From Streptomyces sp. NA02950 (GTDB lineage: Bacteria; Actinomycetota; Actinomycetes; Streptomycetales; Streptomycetaceae): 64,000 nt of DNA. Shown here piece after piece: positions 17,003 to 26,209 of this stretch (positions within the stretch are counted from its first letter, which is position 1; each line of letters opens with the position of its first letter). The stretch lies in the NCBI RefSeq assembly GCF_013364155.1, contig NZ_CP054916.1, forward strand, positions 6,879,001 to 6,943,000, read 5' to 3'. Both the position numbers and the translations under genes were made by a program. A model generated the notes under the pieces. It was given only the letters and a program-made list of their open reading frames with translations. It searched no databases and was not told where the DNA came from.

Positions 17003-20000
17003 GTGACCAAGCCGCCCTTCACGCACCTGCACGTCCACACCCAGTACTCGCTGCTGGACGGTGCCGCGCGGCTGAAGGACATGTTCAACGCGTGCAATGA
17101 GATGGGCATGACGCACATCGCCATGACCGACCACGGCAACCTCCACGGGGCGTACGACTTCTACCAGCAGGCGACGGGCGCCGGGGTCACGCCGATCATC
17201 GGCATCGAGGCGTATGTGGCGCCGGAGTCGCGCCGCTACAAGCGGAGGGTGCAGTGGGGCCAGCCGCACCAGAAGCGCGATGACGTCTCCGGTTCCGGCG
17301 GTTACACCCACAAGACCATCTGGGCGGCGAACAAGACCGGTCTGCACAATCTCTTCCGGCTCTCCTCGGACGCCTATATGGAGGGCTATTTCGTCAAATG
17401 GCCCCGGATGGACAAGGAGACCATCGCCCAGTGGTCGGAGGGGCTGATCGCCTCCACCGGCTGCCCCTCGGGCGAGCTCCAGACCAGGCTGCGGCTCGGC
17501 CAGTTCGACGAGGCCGTCAAGGCCGCCTCCGAGTACCAGGACATCTTCGGCAAGGACCGCTATTTCCTGGAGCTGATGGACCACGGCATCGAGATCGAGC
17601 GCCGGGTCCGGGACGGGCTGCTCGAGGTCGGCAAGAAGCTGGGCATCCCGCCACTGGTCACCAATGACTCGCACTACACCTACGCGCGCGAGTCCGAGGC
17701 GCACGACGCGCTGCTGTGCGTCCAGACCGGTAAGAACCTCTCCGACCCCGACCGCTTCCGGTTCGACGGCACCGGCTACTACCTGAAGTCCACCGACGAG
17801 ATGTACGCCATCGACTCCTCGGACGCCTGGCAGGAGGGCTGCCGCAACACCCTCCTGGTGGCCGAGCAGATCGACAACAGCGGCTGGTTCGACAAGCGCG
17901 ACCTGATGCCGCGGTTCGACGTCCCCGAGGGGTACACCGAGGTCACCTGGTTCCAGGAGGAGGTCAAGAAGGGGATGGCCCGCCGCTTCCCCGGCGGCGT
18001 CCCCGAGGACCGCCAGAAGCTGGCCGAGTACGAGATGGACGTCATCATCCAGATGGGGTTCCCCGGCTACTTCCTCGTGGTCGCCGACTTCATCATGTGG
18101 GCGAAGAACAACGGCATCGCGGTCGGCCCCGGCCGGGGCTCCGCGGCCGGTTCGATCGTCTCGTACGCGATGGGCATCACCGACCTCGACCCGGTCGAGC
18201 ACGGCCTGATCTTCGAGCGGTTCCTCAACCCCGAGCGCGTCTCCATGCCCGATGTCGACATCGACTTCGACGAGCGCAGGCGCGGTGAGGTCATCCGGTA
18301 CGTCACCGAGAAGTACGGCCATGACAAGGTCGCCCAGATCGGCACCTACGGCACGATCAAGGCCAAGAACGCCATCAAGGACTCGGCCCGGGTGCTCGGC
18401 TATCCGTACGCGATGGGCGACCGGATCACCAAGGCCATGCCCGCCGACGTCCTCGGCAAGGGCATCCCGCTGTCCGGCATCACCGACGAGAAGCACCCCC
18501 GCTACAGCGAGGCGGGCGAGGTGCGCGGGATGTACGAGAACGAGCCGGATGTGAAGAAGGTCATCGACACCGCGCGCGGTATCGAGGGCCTGGTGCGCCA
18601 GATGGGTGTGCACGCCGCGGGCGTGATCATGTCGAGCGAGACGGTGACCGACCATGTCCCGGTCTTCTCGCCCAAGAACGACGGCCAGGTCGTGACCCAG
18701 TGGGACTACCCCACCTGTGAGTCGCTCGGCCTGCTGAAGATGGACTTCCTCGGCCTGCGGAACCTCACCATCATGGACGACGCCGTGAAGATGGTGCGGG
18801 CCAACAAGGGCGTCGATCTCAAGCTGCTCGATCTGACCCTGGACGACCCCAAGACCTTCGAACTGCTCTGCCGCGGTGACACCCTCGGCGTCTTCCAGTT
18901 CGACGGCGGCCCCATGCGCTCCCTGCTGCGCATGATGAAGCCCGACAACTTCGAGGACATCTCCGCCGTCTCGGCCCTCTACCGGCCGGGCCCGATGGGC
19001 ATGAACTCGCACATCAACTACGCGCTGCGGAAGAACGGCCAGCAGGAGATCACCCCGATCCACCCCGAGCTGGAGGAGCCGCTCAAGGAGGTCCTCGGGA
19101 TCACCTACGGCCTCATCGTCTACCAGGAGCAGGTGCAGAAGGCCGCCCAGGTGCTCGCCGGCTATTCGCTGGGCCAGGCCGACCTGCTGCGCCGGGCGAT
19201 GGGCAAGAAGAAGCCCGAGGTGCTGGAGAAGGAGTTCGTCAACTTCCAGAAGGGCGCCCGGGAGAAGGGCTACTCCGACGAGGCCATCCAGGCCGTGTGG
19301 GACGTGCTGGTCCCGTTCGCCGGATACGCGTTCAACAAGGCACACTCCTCCGCGTACGGCCTGGTCACCTACTGGACCGCCTATCTCAAGGCGAACTACC
19401 CCGCCGAGTACATGGCGGCACTGCTCACCTCGGTGCGTGACGACAAGGACAAGTCGGCGGTCTACCTCAACGAGTGCCGCCGCATGGGCATCAAGGTCCT
19501 CACGCCGAACGTCAACGAGTCCGAGGCCAACTTCACCGCCCAGGGCGACGATGTGATCCTCTTCGGTCTCACCGCCGTGCGGAACGTCGGTCAGAACGTG
19601 GTGGAAGCGATCATCCGCGGCCGCAAGTCCAAGGGGAAGTACAGCTCCTTCCCCGACTACCTGGACAAGGTCGAGGCGGTCGTCTGCAACAAGCGCACCA
19701 CCGAATCGCTGATCAAGGCGGGCGCCTTCGACGAGATGGGCCACACCCGCAAGGGCCTCACCGCCCACTACGAAACGATGATCGACAATGTGGTGGCGGT
19801 GAAGCGCAAGGAGGCCGAGGGGCAGTTCGACCTCTTCGGCGGCATGGGCGACGACAGCGGCGGCGACGGACCGGGCTTCGGTCTGGACATCGAGTTCTCC
19901 GACATCGAGTGGGACAAGACCTATCTGCTCGCCCAGGAGCGCGAGATGCTCGGTCTCTATGTCTCCGACCATCCGCTCTTCGGCATCGAGCACGTCCTCA

Positions 20001-20545
20001 ACGAGAAGGCGGACGCCGCGATCGCCCAGCTCACCAGCGGTGAGCACGCCGACGGCGCGATCGTCACCATCGGCGGCATCATCTCCGGCCTCCAGCGGAA
20101 GATGACCAAACAGGGCAACGCCTGGGCCATCGCCACCGTTGAGGACCTGGCCGGTTCCATCGAGTGCATGTTCTTCCCCGCCACCTATCAGCTGGTCTCC
20201 ACCCAGCTGGTCGAGGACGCGGTGGTCTTCGTCAAGGGCCGCCTCGACAAGCGCGAGGACATCCCCCGGCTGGTCGCCATGGAACTGATGGTTCCCGACC
20301 TGTCCGAGGCATCGGCCAACGCACCGGTGACGATCACCATTCCCACGGTCAAGGTCACCCCGCCGCTGGTCGAGAAGCTGGGCGAGGTGCTCAGCCACCA
20401 CCGCGGCTCCACCGAGGTGCGGATCAAGCTGCAAGGGGCCCGCAAGACCACCGTGCTGAGGCTCGACCGGCACCGGGTCACCGCCGATCCGGCCCTGTTC
20501 GGCGATCTCAAGGTGCTGCTGGGAGCGTCCTGCCTGGCCGGCTGA
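17003..20545 (+). CDS. dnaE: DNA polymerase III alpha subunit
   Basis: The replicative DNA polymerase, 1180 residues. GTG 17003 is chosen because CCGGAGG lies about 8 nt upstream and the PHP domain begins at once (FTHLHVHTQYSLLDG, then MTDHGNLHGAYDFYQQA). Polymerase motifs include GPGRGSAAGSIVSYAMGITD and PDVDIDFDERRR with catalytic Asp417, Asp419 and Asp421. The fingers contain GVHAAGVIMS and YRPGPMGMNSHI. FAGYAFNKAHSSAYG leads into the helix-hairpin-helix and beta-binding region, and the C-terminus has an OB fold (AIVTIGGIISGLQRKMTKQG). Length and order fit actinobacterial DnaE1. A strong bidirectional terminator follows. Confidence 0.98.
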   Translation: MTKPPFTHLHVHTQYSLLDGAARLKDMFNACNEMGMTHIAMTDHGNLHGAYDFYQQATGAGVTPIIGIEAYVAPESRRYKRRVQWGQPHQKRDDVSGSGGYTHKTIWAANKTGLHNLFRLSSDAYMEGYFVKWPRMDKETIAQWSEGLIASTGCPSGELQTRLRLGQFDEAVKAASEYQDIFGKDRYFLELMDHGIEIERRVRDGLLEVGKKLGIPPLVTNDSHYTYARESEAHDALLCVQTGKNLSDPDRFRFDGTGYYLKSTDEMYAIDSSDAWQEGCRNTLLVAEQIDNSGWFDKRDLMPRFDVPEGYTEVTWFQEEVKKGMARRFPGGVPEDRQKLAEYEMDVIIQMGFPGYFLVVADFIMWAKNNGIAVGPGRGSAAGSIVSYAMGITDLDPVEHGLIFERFLNPERVSMPDVDIDFDERRRGEVIRYVTEKYGHDKVAQIGTYGTIKAKNAIKDSARVLGYPYAMGDRITKAMPADVLGKGIPLSGITDEKHPRYSEAGEVRGMYENEPDVKKVIDTARGIEGLVRQMGVHAAGVIMSSETVTDHVPVFSPKNDGQVVTQWDYPTCESLGLLKMDFLGLRNLTIMDDAVKMVRANKGVDLKLLDLTLDDPKTFELLCRGDTLGVFQFDGGPMRSLLRMMKPDNFEDISAVSALYRPGPMGMNSHINYALRKNGQQEITPIHPELEEPLKEVLGITYGLIVYQEQVQKAAQVLAGYSLGQADLLRRAMGKKKPEVLEKEFVNFQKGAREKGYSDEAIQAVWDVLVPFAGYAFNKAHSSAYGLVTYWTAYLKANYPAEYMAALLTSVRDDKDKSAVYLNECRRMGIKVLTPNVNESEANFTAQGDDVILFGLTAVRNVGQNVVEAIIRGRKSKGKYSSFPDYLDKVEAVVCNKRTTESLIKAGAFDEMGHTRKGLTAHYETMIDNVVAVKRKEAEGQFDLFGGMGDDSGGDGPGFGLDIEFSDIEWDKTYLLAQEREMLGLYVSDHPLFGIEHVLNEKADAAIAQLTSGEHADGAIVTIGGIISGLQRKMTKQGNAWAIATVEDLAGSIECMFFPATYQLVSTQLVEDAVVFVKGRLDKREDIPRLVAMELMVPDLSEASANAPVTITIPTVKVTPPLVEKLGEVLSHHRGSTEVRIKLQGARKTTVLRLDRHRVTADPALFGDLKVLLGASCLAG

Positions 20546-20567
20546 CGCCCGCCCGCCACACCCGCGC

Positions 20568-20598
20568 GAGGGGCGCGCCCGGACCGGGCGCGCCCCTC
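20568..20598. terminator. Bidirectional terminator after dnaE
   Basis: A perfect 13-bp stem, GAGGGGCGCGCCC (20568-20580) with GGGCGCGCCCCTC (20586-20598), has a GGACC loop. It sits between convergent dnaE and the small minus-strand gene and should terminate both. Confidence 0.8.
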
Positions 20599-20617
20599 AA
20601 CCGCTCACAAGCGGTGG

Positions 20618-20800
20618 TCAGTTGTGGCCGAAACTCTTCTGCCGGTCCTTGCGGGCCGCCGCCGGGGCGCCCTCCGGTCGCATCGCCTGCGACTGCCCCT
20701 CCGGTGAGGACGGCTGGCTCTGGTCGGCGGGGCGGTCGGCCATGCCGCGGTTCTGCTGCGCCTGCGGCTGCTTGCGATCGCGGTTCTTGTTCTTGCCCAT
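20618..20800 (-). CDS. Small hydrophilic protein, function unknown
   Basis: A 60-residue protein beginning MGKNKNRDRKQPQAQQNRGM and ending RKDRQKSFGHN, with no hydrophobic segment. It is rich in Lys/Arg/Gln/Pro/Ser and probably disordered. ATG 20800 has GGAGG 9 nt upstream, which makes it a better start than the longer frame reaching 20956. Similar small basic proteins occur beside dnaE in other Streptomyces as far as I recall, but no function is known. It is bounded by the dnaE terminator. Confidence 0.6.
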   Translation of the reverse strand: MGKNKNRDRKQPQAQQNRGMADRPADQSQPSSPEGQSQAMRPEGAPAAARKDRQKSFGHN

Positions 20801-21086
20801 GGTGGTGTGCCTCCAGTTGGGATCAGCCCCCCGGTGAAGGCCCTCCGGAGAGGAAGCCCTCCGGGAAGAACAGTGACATGGCTCAGTGTCCCGTGCATTT
20901 CGGGCAATTACCGTGAGTGAGAAGGGGGGTCTTCGCGGGTAGGCCGTATCCGCCACGCCGGTGATCCAGTTCGGACTGATAACCCTCGTACGGTCGGGCA
21001 GACTCGAGAGAAAGCCAAGAGAAATTCCGGGGTACGGCTGTGTACGGGGGCGACCGAGGACTGGACTGTCTGAAAGAGGGTGGAAC

Positions 21087-22409
21087 GTGGACCGCTGCGT
21101 CGTCCTGGTGGACGCCGGCTATCTGCTGGGCGCCGCCGCGAGCCTGCTGGCCGGGGAACCCGCCCGGTCCCGTATCTCCGTCGACCACGCGACCCTCATC
21201 CAGGGCCTGCGGGAGCGCGCCGAGGCCGAGACCGAGCGCCCCCTGCTGCGCATCTACTGGTTCGACGGCGCCCCCGACCGCGTACCGCAGCCCGAGCACC
21301 GACGGCTGCGCGTGATGCCCCGGGTGACCGTCCGGCTCGGCGCCCTGACCCGCAGCGACGGCCGCTGGGCACAGAAGGGGGTGGACGCCGCCATGCACGC
21401 CGAACTCACCGAACTCGCCCGCAATCGCGCCTGCTCCGACATCGTGCTGGTCACCGGGGACGGCGATCTGCTGCCCGGGCTGATGTCGGCCAAGGAGCAC
21501 GGCGTCGCCGTCCATCTGTGGGCCGTCCAGGCCGCGGACGGCGACTACAACCAGTCCGAGGACCTGGTCGCCGAGGCCGATGAGCGGCGGGTGCTGGACC
21601 GCGCCTGGATCACCGGGGCGGTCCGCGCCAAGGAACCACCCGGCCCCTGCGCCCCCACCGCCGCGCCGCGCCCGGAGATCGCCGCCATCCTGTCCGCCCC
21701 GCTGCCCGAGACGGCGGCCGCGGCCGCCGCTGCCGCCGCGGCCGGGTCCGGCACCGACGGCGCGACCGCCGGCCGCAACGGCACCGCCCATCCCGGTGCG
21801 GGCGTCGTCGGCCGCGGCGCGGCCGACGGCACCGGGAGCGCGGACCCCGCCGAGCCCGGGACGGCCGCCGACGCGGCGGCGGGCGCCGCGGCCGGCACCA
21901 AGGCAGGGGTGCCCACCCCCAAGGACCTCGCGGGGCTGGGCCGGGCCCACGGCGGCCCCGCGGCGCAGCACCCCGTCCCCAGCGCCACCCTGCGCTGGTC
22001 CTCCGACAAGGGATGGGTCGACCGCGGCCCCGGCACCGGGGTGGGCGAGCCGCCGGAGACCGCCAGCCTCCCGATGCTGGCCCAGCTCACCAGCGCCGAG
22101 CAGCGCTGGGCCGACCGCGAGGAGGACATCACCACCGTCAGCGGCGACCCCTTCGAGGTCGGGCAGGTCTTCGCCCGCCGCTGGATCGAGCGGCTCTCCG
22201 ATCCCGGCCACCTCCCGCAGCTCTCCACCGAGTACCCGCGCATCCCGCACCGCATCGACGGCGAACTGCTGCGGTACGCCGCGCGCTTCGGTCTGCTCGC
22301 CCACAAGGACGACCAGATCGACGAGCACGACCGCTATGCGATCCGGGCCGGTTTCTGGCGCGAGATCGACGTCCGTACCGCGGCGGAGCACACCCCGGCG
22401 CCCGAATAG
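21087..22409 (+). CDS. NYN-domain (PIN-like) protein
   Basis: A 440-residue protein. GTG 21087 follows an AAAGAGGGTGG stretch. The N-terminal NYN domain (about 1-165) starts VDRCVVLVDAGYLLGAAASL (the V is read as Met). It carries acidic positions in VVLVDAGYLL, QKGVDAAMHAELTELA and SDIVLVTGDGDLLPGLMSAK, a PIN-like nuclease layout. Residues about 190-300 are an Ala/Gly/Pro/Thr low-complexity linker. A conserved C-terminal domain (about 310-440) includes DPFEVGQVFARRWIERLSD. It is expected to act as an RNase or in RNA processing, but activity is inferred from the fold family only. Confidence 0.85.
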   Translation: MDRCVVLVDAGYLLGAAASLLAGEPARSRISVDHATLIQGLRERAEAETERPLLRIYWFDGAPDRVPQPEHRRLRVMPRVTVRLGALTRSDGRWAQKGVDAAMHAELTELARNRACSDIVLVTGDGDLLPGLMSAKEHGVAVHLWAVQAADGDYNQSEDLVAEADERRVLDRAWITGAVRAKEPPGPCAPTAAPRPEIAAILSAPLPETAAAAAAAAAAGSGTDGATAGRNGTAHPGAGVVGRGAADGTGSADPAEPGTAADAAAGAAAGTKAGVPTPKDLAGLGRAHGGPAAQHPVPSATLRWSSDKGWVDRGPGTGVGEPPETASLPMLAQLTSAEQRWADREEDITTVSGDPFEVGQVFARRWIERLSDPGHLPQLSTEYPRIPHRIDGELLRYAARFGLLAHKDDQIDEHDRYAIRAGFWREIDVRTAAEHTPAPE

Positions 22410-22559
22410 CCCGGTGCGGGCGACCGTCCGCGCCCCGGCCTTCCGTCCCCTCCCCGCACGCCTCCCGTGCGCCTGCCGCCGCCGTCACCCGATTGCTTTA
22501 ATCGGCCTCACCGGGCGGCCCGGTGCGGTGGCCGAGCGGGCATACCACGGAGGACGGTC

Positions 22560-23357
22560 ATGGCGGGGATTCTCACCTCACTGGTCGACGCGGCCACCGG
22601 CACCGACCGGGGCAAGGCCGGGGACACCCTCACCCTCACCGGATCCGGCCTCGGGGGCACCACCCGGGTGAATGTCGGCCGCGCGGCTCTCACCCCGGCG
22701 AGCGTGGCACCCGGCACGGTCACGGTCACCGTCCCGGCCCTGTGCGCGGGGCAGCATGCGGTCAGCGTGACCGCGGGGGACTCCACCAGCAACGCGTTGC
22801 CGTTCTTCCTCGTGCCCGCGCCGGTCGTCACCGACCTGAGCAGCGGTGCCGGACCGGCCGGGGCCACCACGGTCACCCTGATCGGCGAGGGTTTCCTGAC
22901 CGCGACCGGGGCCACCTTCGGCTCCGTGGGCGCCGCCACCGGCACCTTCCCGCCGCCGACGGACACCGCGCTCACCGTCACCACCCCCGCCCACACCACC
23001 CCCATCACCGGCTGTACCGACACCGTGGGGGTCACCGTCGTCTCGCCGGGCGGCACCAGCGCCTCGTCGGACCGCAGCCAGTACACGTACTACGACGTCC
23101 CCGACGCGGTCTCGGCCACCCCCGCGACCCAGGTGCCGGGCCAGAACGTCACCGTCACCGGCACCTGTCTGGCCGACACCACCTCGGTGGTCTTCGACGA
23201 CGGGGTCACCCAGACCCCCGCCCTCTTCAGCAACGTCTCCGCGACCGAGGTCCTCGCCGTCGTTCCCTCCCTGGCGCCGGGTACCTTCGACGTCCTCGTC
23301 ACCACCCCCGGCGGCACGGACACCTCCTCGCCGCCCTCGGTCACCATCACCCTCTGA
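22560..23357 (+). CDS. IPT/TIG repeat protein
   Basis: A 265-residue protein composed of about three IPT/TIG immunoglobulin-like repeats. The repeats are TDRGKAGDTLTLTGSGLGGT, VTDLSSGAGPAGATTVTLIG and VSATPATQVPGQNVTVTGTC, each with the typical G-x-G-F/L turn. ATG 22560 has GGAGG 6 nt upstream. No signal peptide or membrane segment is evident at the N-terminus (MAGILTSLVDAATGTDRGKA), which is odd for a fold usually found in surface or secreted proteins. The codon bias is extreme toward Thr/Val GTC and ACC. Partner and function are unknown. Confidence 0.82.
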   Translation: MAGILTSLVDAATGTDRGKAGDTLTLTGSGLGGTTRVNVGRAALTPASVAPGTVTVTVPALCAGQHAVSVTAGDSTSNALPFFLVPAPVVTDLSSGAGPAGATTVTLIGEGFLTATGATFGSVGAATGTFPPPTDTALTVTTPAHTTPITGCTDTVGVTVVSPGGTSASSDRSQYTYYDVPDAVSATPATQVPGQNVTVTGTCLADTTSVVFDDGVTQTPALFSNVSATEVLAVVPSLAPGTFDVLVTTPGGTDTSSPPSVTITL

Positions 23358-23443
23358 TCGCCGGGCCGGGCCGGGCCCGGGGCCGTGGGCCGTCCGGACC
23401 GTCCGGCGAGGGACCCGGGGGCAGGAGCGGGTGTATGGGCGCG

Positions 23444-23449
23444 TACCCT
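23444..23449 (+). promoter_or_regulatory. -10 element for ABC exporter operon
   Basis: TACCCT at 23444-23449 lies 8 nt before the GTG at 23458, and there is no Shine-Dalgarno, suggesting leaderless transcription of the ABC pair. Confidence 0.4.
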
Positions 23450-23457
23450 CATAGCTC

Positions 23458-24480
23458 GTGAGGACGGGCGCGAAACAGGCGACGGGTGGCGATGTGGTGT
23501 GCACCGTGCGCGGCCTGGTCAAGACCTATCCCGCCACGCGCGCCCGCCGCGGCGCGCCCGCCACCCCCGCCGTAAGGGCGAGCGACGGCATCGACCTCGA
23601 CGTGGCGCGCGGTGAGGTCTTCGGGCTGCTCGGACCCAACGGCGCCGGGAAGTCCACCCTGGTCCGCCAGCTCACCGGACTGCTGCGGCCCGACGAGGGC
23701 ACCGTCCGGGTGCTCGGCCACGATCTCGTCCGCCACCCCGAGCGCGCCGCCCGGCTGCTGGGCTACCTGGGCCAGGACTCGACCGCGCTGGACGAGCTGA
23801 CCGTCGCCCTGGCCACCGAGACCACGGCCCGGCTGCGCGGCCTGGACGCCCGCGCGGCCCGGGCCGAGCGGGACGCGGTGATCGAGGAGCTGGGGCTCGG
23901 CGAGCTGTCCGGACGGCCGCTGAAGAAGCTCTCCGGCGGCCAGCGCCGGCTGGCGTGCGTCGCCGCCGCGCTGGTCGGCGAGCGGCCGCTGCTGGTGCTG
24001 GACGAGCCCACCACCGGGATGGACCCGGTCGCCCGGCGGGCGGTGTGGGCCGCCGTGGACCGGCGGCGGGCCGAACACGGGGTGACGGTACTGCTCGTCA
24101 CCCACAACGTCATCGAGGCCGAGACCGTGCTCGACCGGGTCGCCGTGCTGGACCGCGGCCGGGTGATCGCCTGCGACACCCCCGCCGGGCTGAAGGCGAT
24201 GGTCGCCGACGAGGTGCGGGTGGAGCTGGTGTGGCGCACCGAGCCACCGCTGGACGTCCCCGGGATCGCCCGGCTGCGGGACACCGCCCACACCGCCTCG
24301 GGGCGCCGCTGGACGCTGCGGCTCGCGCCGGACGAGGCGCGCGCCGCCATCGCCACCGTGACCGGCGGGCCCGCCTTCGCCGCGCTGGACGATTTCACTC
24401 TCGCCACACCCAGCCTGGAGGATGTGTACCTCGCGCTGGGCGGCCGTGCGGAGGGGACGCAGGGACTGGTGAAGGCGTGA
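23458..24480 (+). CDS. ABC transporter ATP-binding protein
   Basis: A 340-residue ATPase of the drug/antibiotic exporter (DrrA-like) type. The nucleotide-binding domain has Walker A GLLGPNGAGKSTL, the Q-loop region YLGQDSTALDEL, signature LSGGQRRLACVAAAL, Walker B LLVLDEPTTGMDP and the His switch LLVTHNVIEAE. The C-terminal region (about 240-340) is the accessory domain seen in such exporters. It energises the permease encoded next (24557). The exported substrate cannot be told. The start codon is GTG and appears leaderless. Confidence 0.93.
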   Translation: MRTGAKQATGGDVVCTVRGLVKTYPATRARRGAPATPAVRASDGIDLDVARGEVFGLLGPNGAGKSTLVRQLTGLLRPDEGTVRVLGHDLVRHPERAARLLGYLGQDSTALDELTVALATETTARLRGLDARAARAERDAVIEELGLGELSGRPLKKLSGGQRRLACVAAALVGERPLLVLDEPTTGMDPVARRAVWAAVDRRRAEHGVTVLLVTHNVIEAETVLDRVAVLDRGRVIACDTPAGLKAMVADEVRVELVWRTEPPLDVPGIARLRDTAHTASGRRWTLRLAPDEARAAIATVTGGPAFAALDDFTLATPSLEDVYLALGGRAEGTQGLVKA

Positions 24481-24556
24481 ACGCAGGCGTGACCGTGTCC
24501 GTAGTGAAGTCCGTGAAGCGACCGAAGCCGTCACCGGCGAAGAGGAGCAGCACAAC

Positions 24557-25417
24557 GTGAGTGTCGTGCCCGCGCAGGCCATGCCGTCCGGCATCACCGG
24601 GGGAAGCTCCCCGGCGAAGGCCGCCGGGCCGGCCGGTGAGGCCGGTGCCGCCGAAGACGTGCCCGCCCCGCTGGCGGCCGGCGCACGGCTGCTCCCGGCC
24701 CTCGTCGCGGTCTACCGGGCCCAGCTGAGCCGGGCCCGGGTGGCCCGGATCCCGCTGCTGTTCGTGGCCACCTTCCAGTCCGTCGGGATCATGGTCCTGA
24801 TGCGCGGGGTGGTGGACGGCGGTGCGGAGGCCCGCTCCGTGGTCGCCGGGTCGAGCGTGCTGGTCGTGGCGTTCGTGGCGCTCAATCTGCTGGCCCAGTA
24901 CTTCGGTCAGCTGCGGGCGAGCGGCGGACTCGACCACTACGCCACCCTGCCGGTGCCGCCGTCCGCGGTGGTGCTCGGCGCGGCCGCAGCGTACGCCTCC
25001 TTCACCGTGCCCGGGACGGCCGTCACCGCCGTCGTGGGCAGTGCGCTCTTCCAGCTGCCGATGGGACATCTGTGGATCCTCGCCGCGGTGATCCCGCTCT
25101 CCGGTGCCGCCCTCGCCGGACTCGGCGCGGCCCTCGGACTGCTCGCCCCGCGTCAGGAACTGGCCACCCTCTGCGGCCAGTTGGGGATGTCGGCGGCGCT
25201 GCTGCTGGGGGTTCTGCCCGCCGAGCGGATGCCGGAGGTAGTGTCGTACACGCGTGATCTGCTGCCGTCGACGTACGGTGTGGAGGCCCTGGCGCGGTCC
25301 TTCGACGGGCAGCCCGACTGGCCAGCGGTCTGTGCCGACCTCGGGGTGTGTGCCGGGGTGGCCGTGGTGTCACTCGCCGCCGCGACCTGGGCCTACCGGC
25401 GGGCGGCCGTGCGGTGA
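24557..25417 (+). CDS. ABC-2 type permease
   Basis: A 286-residue membrane protein that should pair with the ATPase ending 76 bp upstream. GTG 24557 has GAGGAG about 9 nt upstream. A hydrophilic N-terminus (about 1-45) precedes six hydrophobic segments, including RIPLLFVATFQSVGIMVLMR, VVAGSSVLVVAFVALNLLAQ, AAAYASFTVPGTAVTAVVGS, HLWILAAVIPLSGAALAGLG and CADLGVCAGVAVVSLAAATW. The LPSTYGVEALARSFDG block before the last helix is typical of ABC-2 permeases. The transported substrate is unknown; export of a lipid or drug-like molecule is the family norm. Confidence 0.88.
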   Translation: MSVVPAQAMPSGITGGSSPAKAAGPAGEAGAAEDVPAPLAAGARLLPALVAVYRAQLSRARVARIPLLFVATFQSVGIMVLMRGVVDGGAEARSVVAGSSVLVVAFVALNLLAQYFGQLRASGGLDHYATLPVPPSAVVLGAAAAYASFTVPGTAVTAVVGSALFQLPMGHLWILAAVIPLSGAALAGLGAALGLLAPRQELATLCGQLGMSAALLLGVLPAERMPEVVSYTRDLLPSTYGVEALARSFDGQPDWPAVCADLGVCAGVAVVSLAAATWAYRRAAVR

Positions 25418-25464
25418 CGCGCCGCAGCGGACCTCCCGCTGACCGAAGTACGCCGTCCACCTGG

Positions 25465-25470
25465 CACGAT
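25465..25470 (+). promoter_or_regulatory. -10 element, leaderless DUF2567-like gene
   Basis: CACGAT at 25465-25470 lies 6 nt upstream of the GTG at 25477 and no Shine-Dalgarno is present. Confidence 0.4.
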
Positions 25471-25476
25471 GACGGG

Positions 25477-26187
25477 GTGACCGCACCGTTGACGCCACAA
25501 GACAAGCCTTCGCCGCAGGACGAGCCCACCGAGGGGCGGGCCGAGTCGTATCCCTCCGGCGAGGCGCCTCAGCACCCTCACCCCGAGCACCCCGAGCACC
25601 CCGAGCACCCCGAACACGCTGGATACACCGAGCACGGCGAGTACTCCGAGCCGGGGCCCGAGCTGCGGGCGGAGCTGGTGCAGGCGTCGCTGGTGGCCAT
25701 CGCGGTGGCGGTGTCGGGGGTGCTGCTGGGGCTGCTGTGGCTGTGGCTGGCGCCGCGGGTGCCACTGGTCTGGGCCGGGGACGGCGCCGTCTATCTGAAG
25801 AACTCCGAGGCGGAGGACGCCATCGGCGCGGACGGGACGTTCGTGCTGCTCGCCCTGGCCTTCGGGGCCGTGACGGCGCTCGTGGTGTTCCTGTTCTTCC
25901 GGCAGGGCGGGATCGCGCTGGTCATCGGACTGGCCATCGGCGGGGTGCTCGCCTCGGTGATCGCCTGGCGGCTGGGCGTCTGGCTGGGCCCCAGCGCGGA
26001 CATCGCGGCCCACGCCAAGGAGGTCGGCAAGGGCGTCGCCTTCGACGGGCCGCTGAAACTGCGCGCCAAGGGCGCCCTGCTGTCCTGGTCGGTCGCGGCG
26101 ATGGTGGTGCATCTGGCGCTGACCGGAGTGTTCGGCCCGCGTGACCCGGAGCCCCCGCTGCCGAACTCGGGCCTCAGCCCCGCCTGA
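25477..26187 (+). CDS. DUF2567-like integral membrane protein
   Basis: A 236-residue protein. A hydrophilic N-terminus (1 to about 65) contains a His-Pro-Glu repeat (HPHPEHPEHPEHPEH) coded by tandem CACCCCGAG units at about 25575-25615. Four hydrophobic segments follow, including SLVAIAVAVSGVLLGLLWLW, TFVLLALAFGAVTALVVFLF, ALVIGLAIGGVLASVIAWRL and ALLSWSVAAMVVHLALTGVF. The block LWLAPRVPLVWAGDGAVYLK is how I recognise the actinobacterial DUF2567 family. No function is known. GTG 25477 fits a leaderless promoter. Confidence 0.7.
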   Translation: MTAPLTPQDKPSPQDEPTEGRAESYPSGEAPQHPHPEHPEHPEHPEHAGYTEHGEYSEPGPELRAELVQASLVAIAVAVSGVLLGLLWLWLAPRVPLVWAGDGAVYLKNSEAEDAIGADGTFVLLALAFGAVTALVVFLFFRQGGIALVIGLAIGGVLASVIAWRLGVWLGPSADIAAHAKEVGKGVAFDGPLKLRAKGALLSWSVAAMVVHLALTGVFGPRDPEPPLPNSGLSPA

Positions 26188-26209
26188 TCCGGCCCGATCC
26201 GGTTCTTCG

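Noticed and set aside
16973..20473. Long minus-strand frame opposite dnaE
   Set aside because: Repetitive Val/Leu/Gly/Asp/His composition is typical of the antisense third-codon-position effect; no recognisable domain.
25575..25615. Short direct repeats that could suggest a CRISPR-like array
   Set aside because: They are in-frame CACCCCGAG units coding His-Pro-Glu without spacers.
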